A stretch of DNA of 64,000 nt from NCBI GenBank assembly GCA_036732025.1, contig DAINDE010000017.1:1-64000 (forward strand). The letters run 5' to 3'. The notes below the pieces were generated by a model. It was given only the letters and a program-made list of their open reading frames with translations, had not been told where the DNA came from and did not search any database. Positions within the stretch are counted from its first letter, which is position 1. Each line of letters starts with the position of its first letter. A program made the translations under genes and the position numbers. Of the stretch, positions 8,346 through 17,374 are shown in pieces. The DNA comes from SSSZ01 sp036732025. GTDB lineage: Bacteria > Pseudomonadota > Gammaproteobacteria > Burkholderiales > Rhodocyclaceae.

Positions 8346-9278
8346 ATGCTTGCTGCTTTCAAATCGGTGGTCAAGGAACTGCCGGGACTCAGGGATATCG
8401 TTGGTGAGAGGGATAGATTGCTGGTGGAACTGGAGGCCATTAAACGTACGATCAGTTTTGCGCCTCCGGGGCATTTCTATTCTCCCCTTCCGTCCATCGA
8501 CGCAGTGAGGGGCGAGGAGGCGAGATTATTCGCGGCAGCGGGGCGGGAGATTGCCGGTGTCGATATGCGGGAAGCGGAACAACTGGCCCTCCTTCGAGCA
8601 TTCGAACCTTTTTACCAGGAAATGCCTTTTGGCCCGGATAGAAAGGACGGATGGCGCTATTACTTCGAAAATCCGGCGTATTCATACTCGGATGCGGTCT
8701 TCTTGTATTGCATGATCAGGAGTTGTCAGCCCAGGCACATTATCGAAGTGGGTTCGGGCTTTTCCTCTTGCGTGACGCTTGACACCAACGAGCGCTACTT
8801 CGGAAACTCAATAGAAACCACCTTTGTCGAGCCTTATCCAGACTTGCTTCATTCACTCCTGAAACCGGGCGACAGGGAGAGGGCCCGGATTATTCCAGCG
8901 CGTCTGCAGGATGTTCCTCTGGAAGAGTTCGACGGGCTCGAGGCGAACGACATACTTTTTATCGATTCCACCCACGTCGCCAAGATAGGGAGCGACGTCA
9001 ATTACATTCTTTTCGAGATATTGCCGCGGTTGTCGCAGGGAGTATATGTCCATTTTCACGACATCTTTTTCCCGTTTGAATACCCCAGGGAGTGGATATA
9101 CGAAGGCAGGGCGTGGAACGAATGTTATGTTCTCCGGGCCTTTCTCCAATACAACAGTTCGTTTTCCATCGTGCTCATGAATACATTCCTGCAGCATTTC
9201 CACAGGGATTATTTTGCCGATCACATGCCGCTTTGCCTGAAAAATACGGGTGGCAGCATCTGGTTGAGGAAGCATTGA
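8346..9278 (+). CDS. Class I SAM-dependent methyltransferase-like protein
   Basis: A 310-residue soluble protein. Residues about 120-240 look like a Methyltransf_24 Rossmann domain: HIIEVGSGFSSCVTL is the SAM-binding glycine loop, TTFVEPYP the second strand and NDILFIDSTH the acidic motif of strand 4. VHFHDIFFPFEYPREW follows. The N-terminal 100 residues may bind the substrate. A good start is ATG 8346 with GGGAG upstream. It probably methylates a sugar of the polysaccharide, perhaps as a terminal cap; the target is unknown. Base composition is clearly lower in GC than its neighbours (about 45-52 per cent in sampled stretches), which suggests separate acquisition. Confidence 0.72.
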   Translation: MLAAFKSVVKELPGLRDIVGERDRLLVELEAIKRTISFAPPGHFYSPLPSIDAVRGEEARLFAAAGREIAGVDMREAEQLALLRAFEPFYQEMPFGPDRKDGWRYYFENPAYSYSDAVFLYCMIRSCQPRHIIEVGSGFSSCVTLDTNERYFGNSIETTFVEPYPDLLHSLLKPGDRERARIIPARLQDVPLEEFDGLEANDILFIDSTHVAKIGSDVNYILFEILPRLSQGVYVHFHDIFFPFEYPREWIYEGRAWNECYVLRAFLQYNSSFSIVLMNTFLQHFHRDYFADHMPLCLKNTGGSIWLRKH

Positions 9279-9283
9279 GCGGC

Positions 9284-10522
9284 ATGGGGCACATGAGCGA
9301 GGCGAACGCAAAACGGGAGGCAGGCGTCGGGGGGCAGGATGGCAGGCCGCTCAAGATCCTGTTCATTTCCCATGACGGCTATCGTGCCGGCGCCCAACTC
9401 TACCTATTGAAGGCAGTGCGATGGCTGGTAGCCAACAGGAACGTGGAAGCCACGGTGTTGCTGTTGGCCGGCGGGGAACTCGAAGGGGAGTTCGCGGGTA
9501 TCTGCCGGACCTTGGTTCTGGCCTCCCCTCCCTCACGCCTGAGTCGCCTCCGTTCGGATATCTCCCGGATTTTCCGCGGTGCAGCCGAGAAGACGGAGCG
9601 GATTGCAGCCCACGATATTCCGGGGCTGCTGGGGGCAATTGCGCCTGATGTGGTCTACGCCAATACGCTGGTGAGCGGGGCTTTCCTCGCCGGAGTCGAT
9701 GGTTTCCGGGGCAGGGCTTTCGTCCACGTCCATGAGCTGGAGTCCTGGATCGACAGGTACCCTGGATTTCATCGGGCTGCCCGTTTGAACCAGTCGGAGA
9801 CGGTGTATGGAGTCGTCTCGGAGCGCGTGGGTGAGGTCATGGTTGAAAGATTCGGGTTATCCCCGGCCAATGTTGTCGTGGCGCCCGGGTTTGTGAGTTC
9901 CCTGCCGAATCTGGCAGAGGCCGACGGCATGAGGAAAGCCGGGAGGGATCTGCTGGGCATTCCACAGGAAGCCTTTGTCGTCGGTGGCTGTGGCACGCAG
10001 GATTTGCGCAAGGGCCTGGACATCTTCATCGGGACTGCCGAACGATTGGCATGCCAGAGCGAACCGGCGACTATCCGCTTCGCCTGGCTTGGCGGGACCA
10101 GGGACCAGGATTTCGGCTATTGGTCCCGCGTCGATCTGGCAAAGGGAGCGGCCGCCGCCAATATGTCTCTGCTTGATGCCATGGCCGATCCCGCGCCGTT
10201 TTTCGCTGCCATAGACGTGCTTTTCATTTCCTCCCGGGAAGATCCGTTCCCGCTCATCGGCCTTGAGGCAGCCTCCTGGGCAAAGCCACTGATTGCCATG
10301 GAAAAGACGGGCGGTATGGAAGGCTTCATTGGCGACGTTGCGGGTATCGTCGTTCCGTATAAGGATTGCGACGCCGTTGCCGCTGCCATCAAGCAGTTGG
10401 CTCGTTCGCCAGACTTGTGCCGACAATTTGGACAAGCAGCCCGGAAGCGGGTGGAGAGCGACTACTTCGTCGATGGCCGCATGGAAGCGCTCCATCGGAC
10501 ACTCGTCGGGATGGTTGGCTGA
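9284..10522 (+). CDS. GT4 family glycosyltransferase
   Basis: A 412-residue GT-B glycosyltransferase. The N-terminal domain holds KILFISHDGYRAGAQLYLLK, the glycine/serine-rich acceptor-side loop. The C-terminal domain has GGCGTQDLRKGLDIFI and FISSREDPFPLIGLEAA, the EX7E-like donor region of family 4. The gene at 13483 has matching blocks (CGTQDWRKGFDLF, SSREDPFPLVMLEAA), so they are paralogues from one duplication. ATG 9284 lies 5 bp after the methyltransferase stop; the in-frame ATG at 9293 is an equally good start. It is expected to add one sugar in the exported repeat or cap; donor and linkage are unknown. Confidence 0.87.
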   Translation: MGHMSEANAKREAGVGGQDGRPLKILFISHDGYRAGAQLYLLKAVRWLVANRNVEATVLLLAGGELEGEFAGICRTLVLASPPSRLSRLRSDISRIFRGAAEKTERIAAHDIPGLLGAIAPDVVYANTLVSGAFLAGVDGFRGRAFVHVHELESWIDRYPGFHRAARLNQSETVYGVVSERVGEVMVERFGLSPANVVVAPGFVSSLPNLAEADGMRKAGRDLLGIPQEAFVVGGCGTQDLRKGLDIFIGTAERLACQSEPATIRFAWLGGTRDQDFGYWSRVDLAKGAAAANMSLLDAMADPAPFFAAIDVLFISSREDPFPLIGLEAASWAKPLIAMEKTGGMEGFIGDVAGIVVPYKDCDAVAAAIKQLARSPDLCRQFGQAARKRVESDYFVDGRMEALHRTLVGMVG

Positions 10523-10606
10523 GTGCGATACTCTTGCCGAACAAACCGTCGCGGATGCGTTCAGCACGCGCTTGCTGGAGCGGCGGTGCAAATTTCCATT
10601 TGATCC

Positions 10607-11875
10607 ATGGACATCATCAAAGTCGACCGAGTCACCAAGGAGTTCAACCTGGGGCAACTGCATACCCTACGGCGCTCCCTTGGCAGCACGCTGCGGCGTT
10701 TGCAGGGACGCGAGTGGGAGCCGCAGCCGCCCTTCAAGGCCCTGGACGACGTCAGTTTTTCGATCCGCCAAGGGGAAGTCGTGGGCGTCGTCGGTCACAA
10801 CGGCGCCGGCAAGAGTACCCTTCTCAAGCTGCTGTCGCGCATCTCCTCCCCGACTTCAGGGCGTGTTCAGGTCAGCGGCAAGGTATCTCCCCTCATCGAG
10901 GTGGGGGCGGGCCTGGTCGGCGACATGACGGGCCGGGAAAACATATTTCTCAATGCTGCGATCCTCGGCATGTCGCGGTCGGAGGTGGCGCGCAAGTTCG
11001 ACGAGATCGTCGCCTTCGCCGAAATCGAGGACTTCGTCGACACACCGGTCAAGCGCTACAGTTCGGGCATGCAGGCAAAGCTCGGCTTCGCGGTGGCGAC
11101 GGCGGTGGAGAGCGAAATTCTCATCGTGGACGAGGTGCTGGCGGTGGGCGACCTGGCCTTCCAGAAAAAGTGCTTCGATCGCATGGAGGCCTTGATCAAG
11201 CACGGGGGCCGGACGGTACTCATCGTCAGCCACAACCTTCGCCAGATCACCCGGATGTGTTCCCGGGCCTTGTTGTTCTCCCGGGGGCGGCTGCTCATGG
11301 ATGGGACGAGCGGCGAGGTATGCGATGCCTTCTTCGCCCAATCCAACCAGAAAATCGCCGCCCAGAGCCGGGCGGCCGCCCGCATCGAGGCGACCCACGA
11401 GGTCGATCTGGTCGATGTGGAAATCCTCGATCGAGACGGTTGCGCCGTGGAGGAGATCAGGGCGGACGAAGGAATGGTGATCCGGGTGCGCCTGAAATTG
11501 AATGAGGCGATCGAGTCGCCGCTGGTCATCGTGGGCACGCAGACCTCCGATCTGATCTACCTGAGCGCGGCGGAATACCGTTTCCCTGCCGGCGAGCGGG
11601 TGGGGCCCGGCGAATTGTCGGCAGAATACGTGGCGCCCGCGTTTCCCTTGCGGCGAGGCGCCTATTCCGTGCGTTGCAGCGTCTTCGATACCGCGAACCG
11701 GCCGATCTTCGTGGCGGAGGGGCTCAAATTTTTTACCGTGGACGATCGGGAAGACGAACTGAATCGCCCGGCCAATCGGCTGCTCGCCCTGGGGGACCGG
11801 GTCGAAGTCAAGATGGCCCGGGGGGCGATTCCCGACCGGGAACTTGAATCTTTATCGGATGGACTGAAGAAATGA
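10607..11875 (+). CDS. wzt: Second polysaccharide ABC exporter ATPase (Wzt-like)
   Basis: A 422-residue paralogue of the ATPase at 5584. The nucleotide-binding halves are very similar (both carry VTKE-NLGQLH near the start, Walker A GHNGAGKST at 63-71, and YSSGM). The C-terminal halves are clearly diverged (here about residues 255-400, with VIVGTQTSDLIYLSAAEYRF). No second permease is present, so this ATPase probably pairs with the Wzm at 4759. The C-terminal domain should set which glycan end group is accepted; the genes right after it encode an FkbM methyltransferase and an acyltransferase that could make such a group. Its stop overlaps the next ATG. Confidence 0.9.
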   Translation: MDIIKVDRVTKEFNLGQLHTLRRSLGSTLRRLQGREWEPQPPFKALDDVSFSIRQGEVVGVVGHNGAGKSTLLKLLSRISSPTSGRVQVSGKVSPLIEVGAGLVGDMTGRENIFLNAAILGMSRSEVARKFDEIVAFAEIEDFVDTPVKRYSSGMQAKLGFAVATAVESEILIVDEVLAVGDLAFQKKCFDRMEALIKHGGRTVLIVSHNLRQITRMCSRALLFSRGRLLMDGTSGEVCDAFFAQSNQKIAAQSRAAARIEATHEVDLVDVEILDRDGCAVEEIRADEGMVIRVRLKLNEAIESPLVIVGTQTSDLIYLSAAEYRFPAGERVGPGELSAEYVAPAFPLRRGAYSVRCSVFDTANRPIFVAEGLKFFTVDDREDELNRPANRLLALGDRVEVKMARGAIPDRELESLSDGLKK

Positions 11876-12459
11876 TCGGCAGCCTGCTACCCTGGAAACG
11901 CAACGTATTTGTCGATGGCGGCGGCAACGACGGCTGTTCGGTGCGCAAGTTCCGCAAGGAACTCGATCCCCGCGGCCGCTTCGATATTTACACCTTCGAA
12001 CCCAATCCCCTCTATGGGAAATGCTACGAAGGGGTGGCGAGGCACACCCTGATTCCAGCGGCCCTGCACGACCGGGACGGCACCCAGTCATTCTTCCTCG
12101 ACCGGGAGGATGGCGACGGTAGCACCCTGTTCGAGAACAAGCTGACCAGCGCCAACGGGGGCTATGGCACCCTGGATACGGAATCCCCCATGGAGGTCCG
12201 GACCATCGACCTGTCGCGCTGGATTGCCAGCGAACTGTCCGGCAACGACCATCTGGTGCTCAAGCTCGATGTGGAAGGGGCCGAATACGACATCCTCGAA
12301 AAGATGTTCGCGGAAGGAACGATCACCCGTGTTCGTCGCCTGTTCATCGAATGGCACTGGTTCAAGGTGGGCATTCCCCAGGAACGGCACGATCGCCTGG
12401 TCGAGCGCCTGGCCCAGGCGCGTATTCCGGTAGAGGAGTGGGACGCCCGGGGTTATTGA
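11872..12459 (+). CDS. FkbM family methyltransferase
   Basis: A 195-residue SAM-dependent methyltransferase of the FkbM family, which O-methylates sugars and polyketides. VFVDGGGNDGCSVRKF (residues about 10-25) is the SAM-binding first motif, IYTFEPNPLY the second strand and VLKLDVEGAEYDIL near residues 127-140 the hallmark of the family. It is slightly short but complete, and its ATG overlaps the Wzt stop (ATGA). Coupling to the second Wzt suggests that the methyl group made here is part of the end structure which that ATPase reads. This is an inference from gene order; the sugar target is not known. Confidence 0.87.
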   Translation: MIGSLLPWKRNVFVDGGGNDGCSVRKFRKELDPRGRFDIYTFEPNPLYGKCYEGVARHTLIPAALHDRDGTQSFFLDREDGDGSTLFENKLTSANGGYGTLDTESPMEVRTIDLSRWIASELSGNDHLVLKLDVEGAEYDILEKMFAEGTITRVRRLFIEWHWFKVGIPQERHDRLVERLAQARIPVEEWDARGY

Positions 12460-12477
12460 GCCCGGGCGCCAGATCGG

Positions 12478-13473
12478 ATGGCCGGGCAACCCTCCATCGC
12501 TGCTGGAGTGTCCGTCAGAAATCCTGTCATCGAGGGGCTGCGGGCTGCCAGCGTGCTCTACATCGTCGCCTTCTGGCATCTTCTGGACTACGTTCCGGCG
12601 CTGTCAGCATGGCATAACGCGGTGACTTTGCGGATCACCGTCGTGGTGCTGGGGCTTTTCGTGTTCCTTTCAGGGTATCTGGCGGGGGGCCATGCGCTGG
12701 CTCCAGGGATAGGTGGATTGACGGATTTTTATGTACGCAAGTTTCTCCGGATATATCCGCTCTACCTGCTGGCCCTTTTTCTCTTTTCCCAATTTGCCTT
12801 GGCCGACGGGGAAACCCTGCTTCGGGCGGCGTCGCTGGCTTCCATGTTCCAGGGGCCTGCGCCGCCAACACTGTGGTTTGTCTCGATGCTGCTGCTACTG
12901 TACTTGGTTGCGCCCCTGTTGATGGCCTTGGCGCAATCGGCGAGCGGTTTCTGGATGGTGACCACGGCACTTTCGGTTGGACTTGCCGCCGCCGGGCTGC
13001 TCCTGGAACGGTTTGACGACCGCCTTGCCATCTATTTCCCGGCATTTGCCCTTGGCGTTTATGTCGCCATCGCCCGCTGGCGCCCTGGAGCGATCGCTCG
13101 CATACTGGCGGCCGCTTTCCTCCCGGTCGCATGGGTGGTGTCCCTGGCCGGGGGAACTGCCGCCGAAAGCAGCCTGTTCAGCATTCCCTTGGCGATGGCC
13201 GGCCCGGTGGCCATCTGGGTAGTCCTCGCGGAAAGTGAATTTCCCGCGAACCGGATAGTCACGGCCATAGGGTACGCCAGCTATTCCATGTATCTCCTCC
13301 ATCGGCCGATCTACGTGCTTCTATCCGATTTCCTGGCACCGGCTGCCGGCCTGGAGAGGGCTGTCGCCTTCGGCGTGGCCGGCATTCCGTTGGTGGCCGG
13401 ATTGGCGTGGGGCTTGCAAAAATCATATGATTCCCTCCTCGCCAGATTCCGCCATGCCATGCCCCAACGATGA
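12478..13473 (+). CDS. Acyltransferase-3 family membrane protein
   Basis: A 331-residue multi-pass membrane enzyme of the acyltransferase-3 family. It opens with NPVIEGLRAASVLYIVAFWH, the conserved segment with R and the H of the first helix. FVRKFLRIYPLYLLALF-type residues (about 83-98) mark the R-x-x-R-I-Y-P region. About ten hydrophobic helices follow, ending with IGYASYSMYLLHRPIYVL. Such proteins O-acetylate or otherwise acylate surface polysaccharides at the inner membrane. Unlike the homologue at 131-1158, this copy is intact. It sits 18 bp after the FkbM gene and 9 bp before a glycosyltransferase, inside the export operon. Confidence 0.88.
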   Translation: MAGQPSIAAGVSVRNPVIEGLRAASVLYIVAFWHLLDYVPALSAWHNAVTLRITVVVLGLFVFLSGYLAGGHALAPGIGGLTDFYVRKFLRIYPLYLLALFLFSQFALADGETLLRAASLASMFQGPAPPTLWFVSMLLLLYLVAPLLMALAQSASGFWMVTTALSVGLAAAGLLLERFDDRLAIYFPAFALGVYVAIARWRPGAIARILAAAFLPVAWVVSLAGGTAAESSLFSIPLAMAGPVAIWVVLAESEFPANRIVTAIGYASYSMYLLHRPIYVLLSDFLAPAAGLERAVAFGVAGIPLVAGLAWGLQKSYDSLLARFRHAMPQR

Positions 13474-13482
13474 TTTCGGCCC

Positions 13483-14721
13483 ATGAAGATTTTGGATACC
13501 ACTGTGGCGGCTGAGGCCGGTGCCGGAAACCGGGGAGTTGCCGGCTTGGCTGACAGGGGGGCGCCTGCGGTTGTCTTTGTCGGCCATGACGCCTTGCGTA
13601 CCGGCGCTCCCAATTCGCTTCTCAAGATCGTGCGTTGGTTTGCACGGAATACGCCTTTCCGGATCGTGGTTGTGCTCAATCGCGATGGCCCCTTGCGTCC
13701 CGAGTACGAGCGGGTGGCCAAAACCTACGTGGTGCGCGCCGGGACAGAGCGCTGGTGGCGCTTTCCGAATTTGCAGCGCCTCCATGTGCGCTGGCGCCTT
13801 GGCGAGATGTTGCGCATGATCCGAAAGGCCCGACCCATCTGCATCTTCAACAACACCGGCGTCAATGGCGATCTCGTGCGGGTGCTCAAGGCCGCCACCG
13901 GGGCCGCGGTCATTTCCCGGATTCCGGAGCTGGAAGCCTTCATGCGGCGGAATTCCCGGAACGGAGCCGTCCAGGAGGTCTTGCGCTGCAGCGACCATGT
14001 CGTCGCCGTGTCGGAAGCGGTTCGGGGAAACCTGTGCGCCCGGCATGGCGTGGCGCCGGAGCGGGTGTCCGTGGTGTTCGGCGCTTGCGATCACGAGGTC
14101 GTCGCCGCCGGCAAGGGCCAGTGGCGCCAGCGCCTGGGCATTCCTCCCGGCGACACGGTGGTCTGCGGCTGCGGCACCCAGGATTGGCGCAAGGGTTTCG
14201 ACCTCTTTTTGCAGACGGCCCATGCCGTGTGCACCCGCCAGGGCAGGTCAGACATCCGCTTCGTGTGGATCGGTGGCGGGCTCGCCGCCGACCAACGGAT
14301 AGAAACCGAGTACGAGATCGAGTCTCTGGGGCTCGCCAGCAGCCTTTTTCTGGTTGGTGAAATCGACTCTCCCAGCCAGTGCTTCGCCGACGCCAACATC
14401 TTCTTCCTTTCCTCCCGGGAAGATCCTTTCCCCTTGGTCATGCTGGAAGCCGCCCGGCAGGGCCTGCCCGTCGTCTGCTTCGCGGGGTCGGGCGGGGCCA
14501 CGGAATTTGTCGACGGCGAGATCGGGGCGGTGGTGCCGATGCTGCACGTGGATGCAGCTGCCGCCGCCATCATCGAACTGGCCGACGAGCCCGCCCTTGC
14601 CGCGGCAAAAGGACAGGCGGCGGCAAAAAGATCCATGGATTACACGGTGGAGAGAATGTGCGCCGGGATTCACGCCATCGTGCGGCAGGTGATCTCGGCC
14701 CGCGAAGGAGTTTCCGCATGA
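13483..14721 (+). CDS. GT4 family glycosyltransferase
   Basis: A 412-residue GT-B enzyme. Key blocks are VVFVGHDALRTGAPNSLLK (N-domain loop), FNNTGVNGDLV, CGCGTQDWRKGFDLFL and FFLSSREDPFPLVMLEAARQ (donor-binding region near residues 305-325). These align block for block with the glycosyltransferase at 9284, so the two arose by duplication. It is predicted to act in the cytoplasm on the growing lipid-linked chain; donor and acceptor are not readable. The stop overlaps the ATG of the WbsX gene that follows. Confidence 0.87.
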   Translation: MKILDTTVAAEAGAGNRGVAGLADRGAPAVVFVGHDALRTGAPNSLLKIVRWFARNTPFRIVVVLNRDGPLRPEYERVAKTYVVRAGTERWWRFPNLQRLHVRWRLGEMLRMIRKARPICIFNNTGVNGDLVRVLKAATGAAVISRIPELEAFMRRNSRNGAVQEVLRCSDHVVAVSEAVRGNLCARHGVAPERVSVVFGACDHEVVAAGKGQWRQRLGIPPGDTVVCGCGTQDWRKGFDLFLQTAHAVCTRQGRSDIRFVWIGGGLAADQRIETEYEIESLGLASSLFLVGEIDSPSQCFADANIFFLSSREDPFPLVMLEAARQGLPVVCFAGSGGATEFVDGEIGAVVPMLHVDAAAAAIIELADEPALAAAKGQAAAKRSMDYTVERMCAGIHAIVRQVISAREGVSA

Positions 14722-15887
14722 TTGCTGCTGCGCCTGGCGAGTCTGCCTTTGTCGAGAACCCGAGTCGAGATCCGATGCCGATAACCAACCTCAAGGCACT
14801 CGCCATCTACCTGCCCCAGTTCCACCCCATCCCGGAGAACGACGAATGGTGGGGCGCCGGCTTTACCGAATGGACCAACGTCACCGGTGCCCGGCGGCTG
14901 TTTCCCGGCCATTACCAGCCGCGCCTGCCCACCGACCTCGGGTTCACCGACCTGCGCCTGCCCGAGGTGCGCCAGGCCCAGGCCGACCTGGCCCGGGCGC
15001 ATGGCATCCACGGGTTTTGCTACTACCACTACTGGTTCGAGGGCCGGCGCCTCATCGAGCGGCCCTTCGACGAAGTGCTGGCCAGCGGCGAGCCGGACTT
15101 CCCCTTCTGCCTGTGCTGGGCCAACGAGACCTGGTCGCGGCGCTGGCTGGGCGAAGAGCGCGAGGTCCTGCTCAAGCAGACCTACTCCATGGCCGACCAT
15201 GAACGGCACGCCGCCTGGCTCGCCCGGGCCTTCGCCGATCCGCGCCACGTGCGGGTGGGCGGGCGGCCGCTTTTCCTCATCTACCGGCCCTTCGACATCC
15301 CCGACCTAGAGCGCGCCCTGGAGGTCTATCGCACGACGGCGCTGCGGGAGCTGGGGGTCGATCCTTACCTGGTCGGCGTCGATAGCCATCGGGCCGGCGC
15401 CGACATGCGGGAGCACGGGTTCGACGCCGCCATGAACTTCACTCCCCAACTGGGCCTGGTGCCGGGGGCCCTGGAGGACTGGTTCAGCAAGCGCAAGCTG
15501 CTACGCAACCTGAAACACGGCGCCTGGGACGGCCGGCTGACGGTGGCCGACTACCGGGAGATGAGCGCCCTGTTCTGGGAGCGGCGGCCGCGGCACGACC
15601 ACTGGTTTCCCAGCGTCTTCGTGGGCTGGGACAACACCGCCCGGCGCAAGAAACGGGGCGTGGTGATGGTCAACGACGGCCCCGAACCCTTTGCCCGCAA
15701 CATCCGCCAGGCCGTCGAGGTACTGGCGTCGCGGCCGGAGGAGGAGCGCATCCTCTTCGTCAACGCCTGGAACGAGTGGGCCGAGGGCAACCACCTGGAG
15801 CCCGACCTGCGCCACGGCCTGGGCATGCTCGAAGCCCTGCGGGCGGAGTTGCAACGGGCCGCTGGCCTGGGCGCGGCAGGGGGCTAG
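14718..15887 (+). CDS. WbsX-family glycan-processing protein (GH99-like)
   Basis: A 389-residue protein of the WbsX family, often annotated as glycosyltransferase WbsX or GH99-like, found in O-antigen and exopolysaccharide loci; its exact reaction is not settled. Clear family blocks are AIYLPQFHPIPENDEWWG, GFTEWTNV, HGFCYYHYWFEGRRL, CLCWANETWSRRW and FVNAWNEWAEGNHLEPD near the C-terminus. No signal peptide is visible, which fits a cytoplasmic role. The start at 14718 overlaps the upstream stop (ATGA); an in-frame ATG at 14775 is an alternative that removes an unlikely N-terminal tail. It forms a paralogue pair with the gene at 17371. Confidence 0.85.
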   Translation: MIAAAPGESAFVENPSRDPMPITNLKALAIYLPQFHPIPENDEWWGAGFTEWTNVTGARRLFPGHYQPRLPTDLGFTDLRLPEVRQAQADLARAHGIHGFCYYHYWFEGRRLIERPFDEVLASGEPDFPFCLCWANETWSRRWLGEEREVLLKQTYSMADHERHAAWLARAFADPRHVRVGGRPLFLIYRPFDIPDLERALEVYRTTALRELGVDPYLVGVDSHRAGADMREHGFDAAMNFTPQLGLVPGALEDWFSKRKLLRNLKHGAWDGRLTVADYREMSALFWERRPRHDHWFPSVFVGWDNTARRKKRGVVMVNDGPEPFARNIRQAVEVLASRPEEERILFVNAWNEWAEGNHLEPDLRHGLGMLEALRAELQRAAGLGAAGG

Positions 15888-15895
15888 GGGCGGGG

Positions 15896-17374
15896 ATGAG
15901 CCGCATCCGGCGCTGGGCGCTGCTGGCGGCGTTGGGAGCCGCCGGGGTTCTTCCCGCCGGCGCCGAGCCGGTGGCGGTGGAGTCGGCCGCGCCGGGCCGC
16001 TTCGCGCTTGCCCCCTCGGGCGCCCATTTCGTCGCCGCCGACGGCCGGCCGGTCCTGTGGCTGGCCGATACCTGGTGGTTCTGCCCGTCGGCCCTTTGCG
16101 CCATCGACGGCTCCTCCGCCACGGGCATCCCTTCCATGTTCCGCGCCCTGGTCGATCTGCGCGCCAGCCAGGGCTTCAACGTCATCCAGATGGCCTTCCT
16201 GGGGGGCGCCCCCCGGGGCGGCGCCGGGGTACTCGGCCTTTATCGCGGCCAATCCAGTGCCGCCGCCCGCCGGGACTACTGGGCGGAAATCAGGAAGTAC
16301 ATCCGCTACGCCAACGACAAGGGCCTGGTGGCGGCCATCGGCCTGGGCTTCCAGCGCGGGCTGGACGACATCACGACGGAGCAGTTGCTGGCGGCCTGGC
16401 GTGATGCCGTCGAGGCCCTGGGGGATCTGCAGGTGGTGTGGTTCATCGCCGGGGAATACAACGTTCAGTCGACCCCGGAGCGGGTCGCCAAGGTGGCGGC
16501 GGTCGGCGCCGCCCTGCGGGAGATCGACGGCGGCCGGCATCCGGTCACCGTGCATCAGGCGGACTGGACCCGCCGGGAACTCTCGGTCGGCGATCCGGAC
16601 TGGCTGGATTTCGTCATGGTCCAGGGCGGCCACCGGGAATTGCCGCCGGCTTCGCTTTACGCGCCGCGGCGCCGGGCCGACGGCGGCGTCAAGCCGGTGG
16701 TGGAATCCGAGTGCCGCTACGAGGGCATCCAGGGCCTGGCGGGCGCCGCCGTCAGCGCCGACGATACCCGCATGTGCATGATCCGGGCTATCCAGGCCGG
16801 GGCGGTGGGTTTTTCCTACGGCGCCCACGGCCTGTGGTATCCGGTCCAGTCGGCCGGCGACCAGCGTTTCCCGGATTACGGGCCGGCCCGGCCCTGGTGG
16901 GAAGCGATGAAGTTTCCCGGCGCCGAGGCGGTAGGCCGGGTGCGGCGCTTCTACGAAGCCATCGAATGGTGGAAATGGGAATCCCGCCCCGGCGCCGCGT
17001 GGACGGCGGAGCGGGGGGGGGACGGCGGCGGCCCGGTGACACGGGTCATGGGCAACGACCGCTGGCTGGTCTGGTTCCCCCGGGGCCTGGCCCCGCGGGC
17101 CCTGGTCAATGCCCGCGACTTGCCCGCCGGCAGCCGCTACACCCTGGCGTGGATTCCCGGACATCTCCGGGATACGGCGCCCCGGCCGGCGGGGGCCCTG
17201 GCGGCGGACGGCCGCAATACCCTGTTGCCGGACCGCCCCTCGGCGGAGGACTGGTTCCTGTTGATGGAAAAAATTCCACCGGTCTGCGATGATGCAGGCG
17301 TCCTGCCAGCGGAGCCGGCGGCGCCATGCCGCCCCTCCCTGCCGCCATCCGCCGATACAAGCCTGCCCCCATGA
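15896..17374 (+). CDS. Secreted DUF4038/apiosidase-like glycoside hydrolase
   Basis: A 492-residue protein with an N-terminal signal peptide (SRIRRWALLAALGAAGVLPA) followed by a TIM-barrel-like domain of the DUF4038 type, related to GH140 apiosidases. FVAADGRPVLWLADTWWF (near residue 45) is the typical family opening. Candidate catalytic acids are Glu187 in FIAGEYN and Glu270 in PVVESECRY. The segment from about 400 to 460 (DRWLVWFPRG, LAWIPGH) resembles the C-terminal beta domain found after such barrels. A GGGG-rich ribosome site precedes ATG 15896. Export would place it in the periplasm or outside, where it could trim the polysaccharide. It sits between the two WbsX genes and overlaps the second (ATGA). 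Confidence 0.82.
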   Translation: MSRIRRWALLAALGAAGVLPAGAEPVAVESAAPGRFALAPSGAHFVAADGRPVLWLADTWWFCPSALCAIDGSSATGIPSMFRALVDLRASQGFNVIQMAFLGGAPRGGAGVLGLYRGQSSAAARRDYWAEIRKYIRYANDKGLVAAIGLGFQRGLDDITTEQLLAAWRDAVEALGDLQVVWFIAGEYNVQSTPERVAKVAAVGAALREIDGGRHPVTVHQADWTRRELSVGDPDWLDFVMVQGGHRELPPASLYAPRRRADGGVKPVVESECRYEGIQGLAGAAVSADDTRMCMIRAIQAGAVGFSYGAHGLWYPVQSAGDQRFPDYGPARPWWEAMKFPGAEAVGRVRRFYEAIEWWKWESRPGAAWTAERGGDGGGPVTRVMGNDRWLVWFPRGLAPRALVNARDLPAGSRYTLAWIPGHLRDTAPRPAGALAADGRNTLLPDRPSAEDWFLLMEKIPPVCDDAGVLPAEPAAPCRPSLPPSADTSLPP

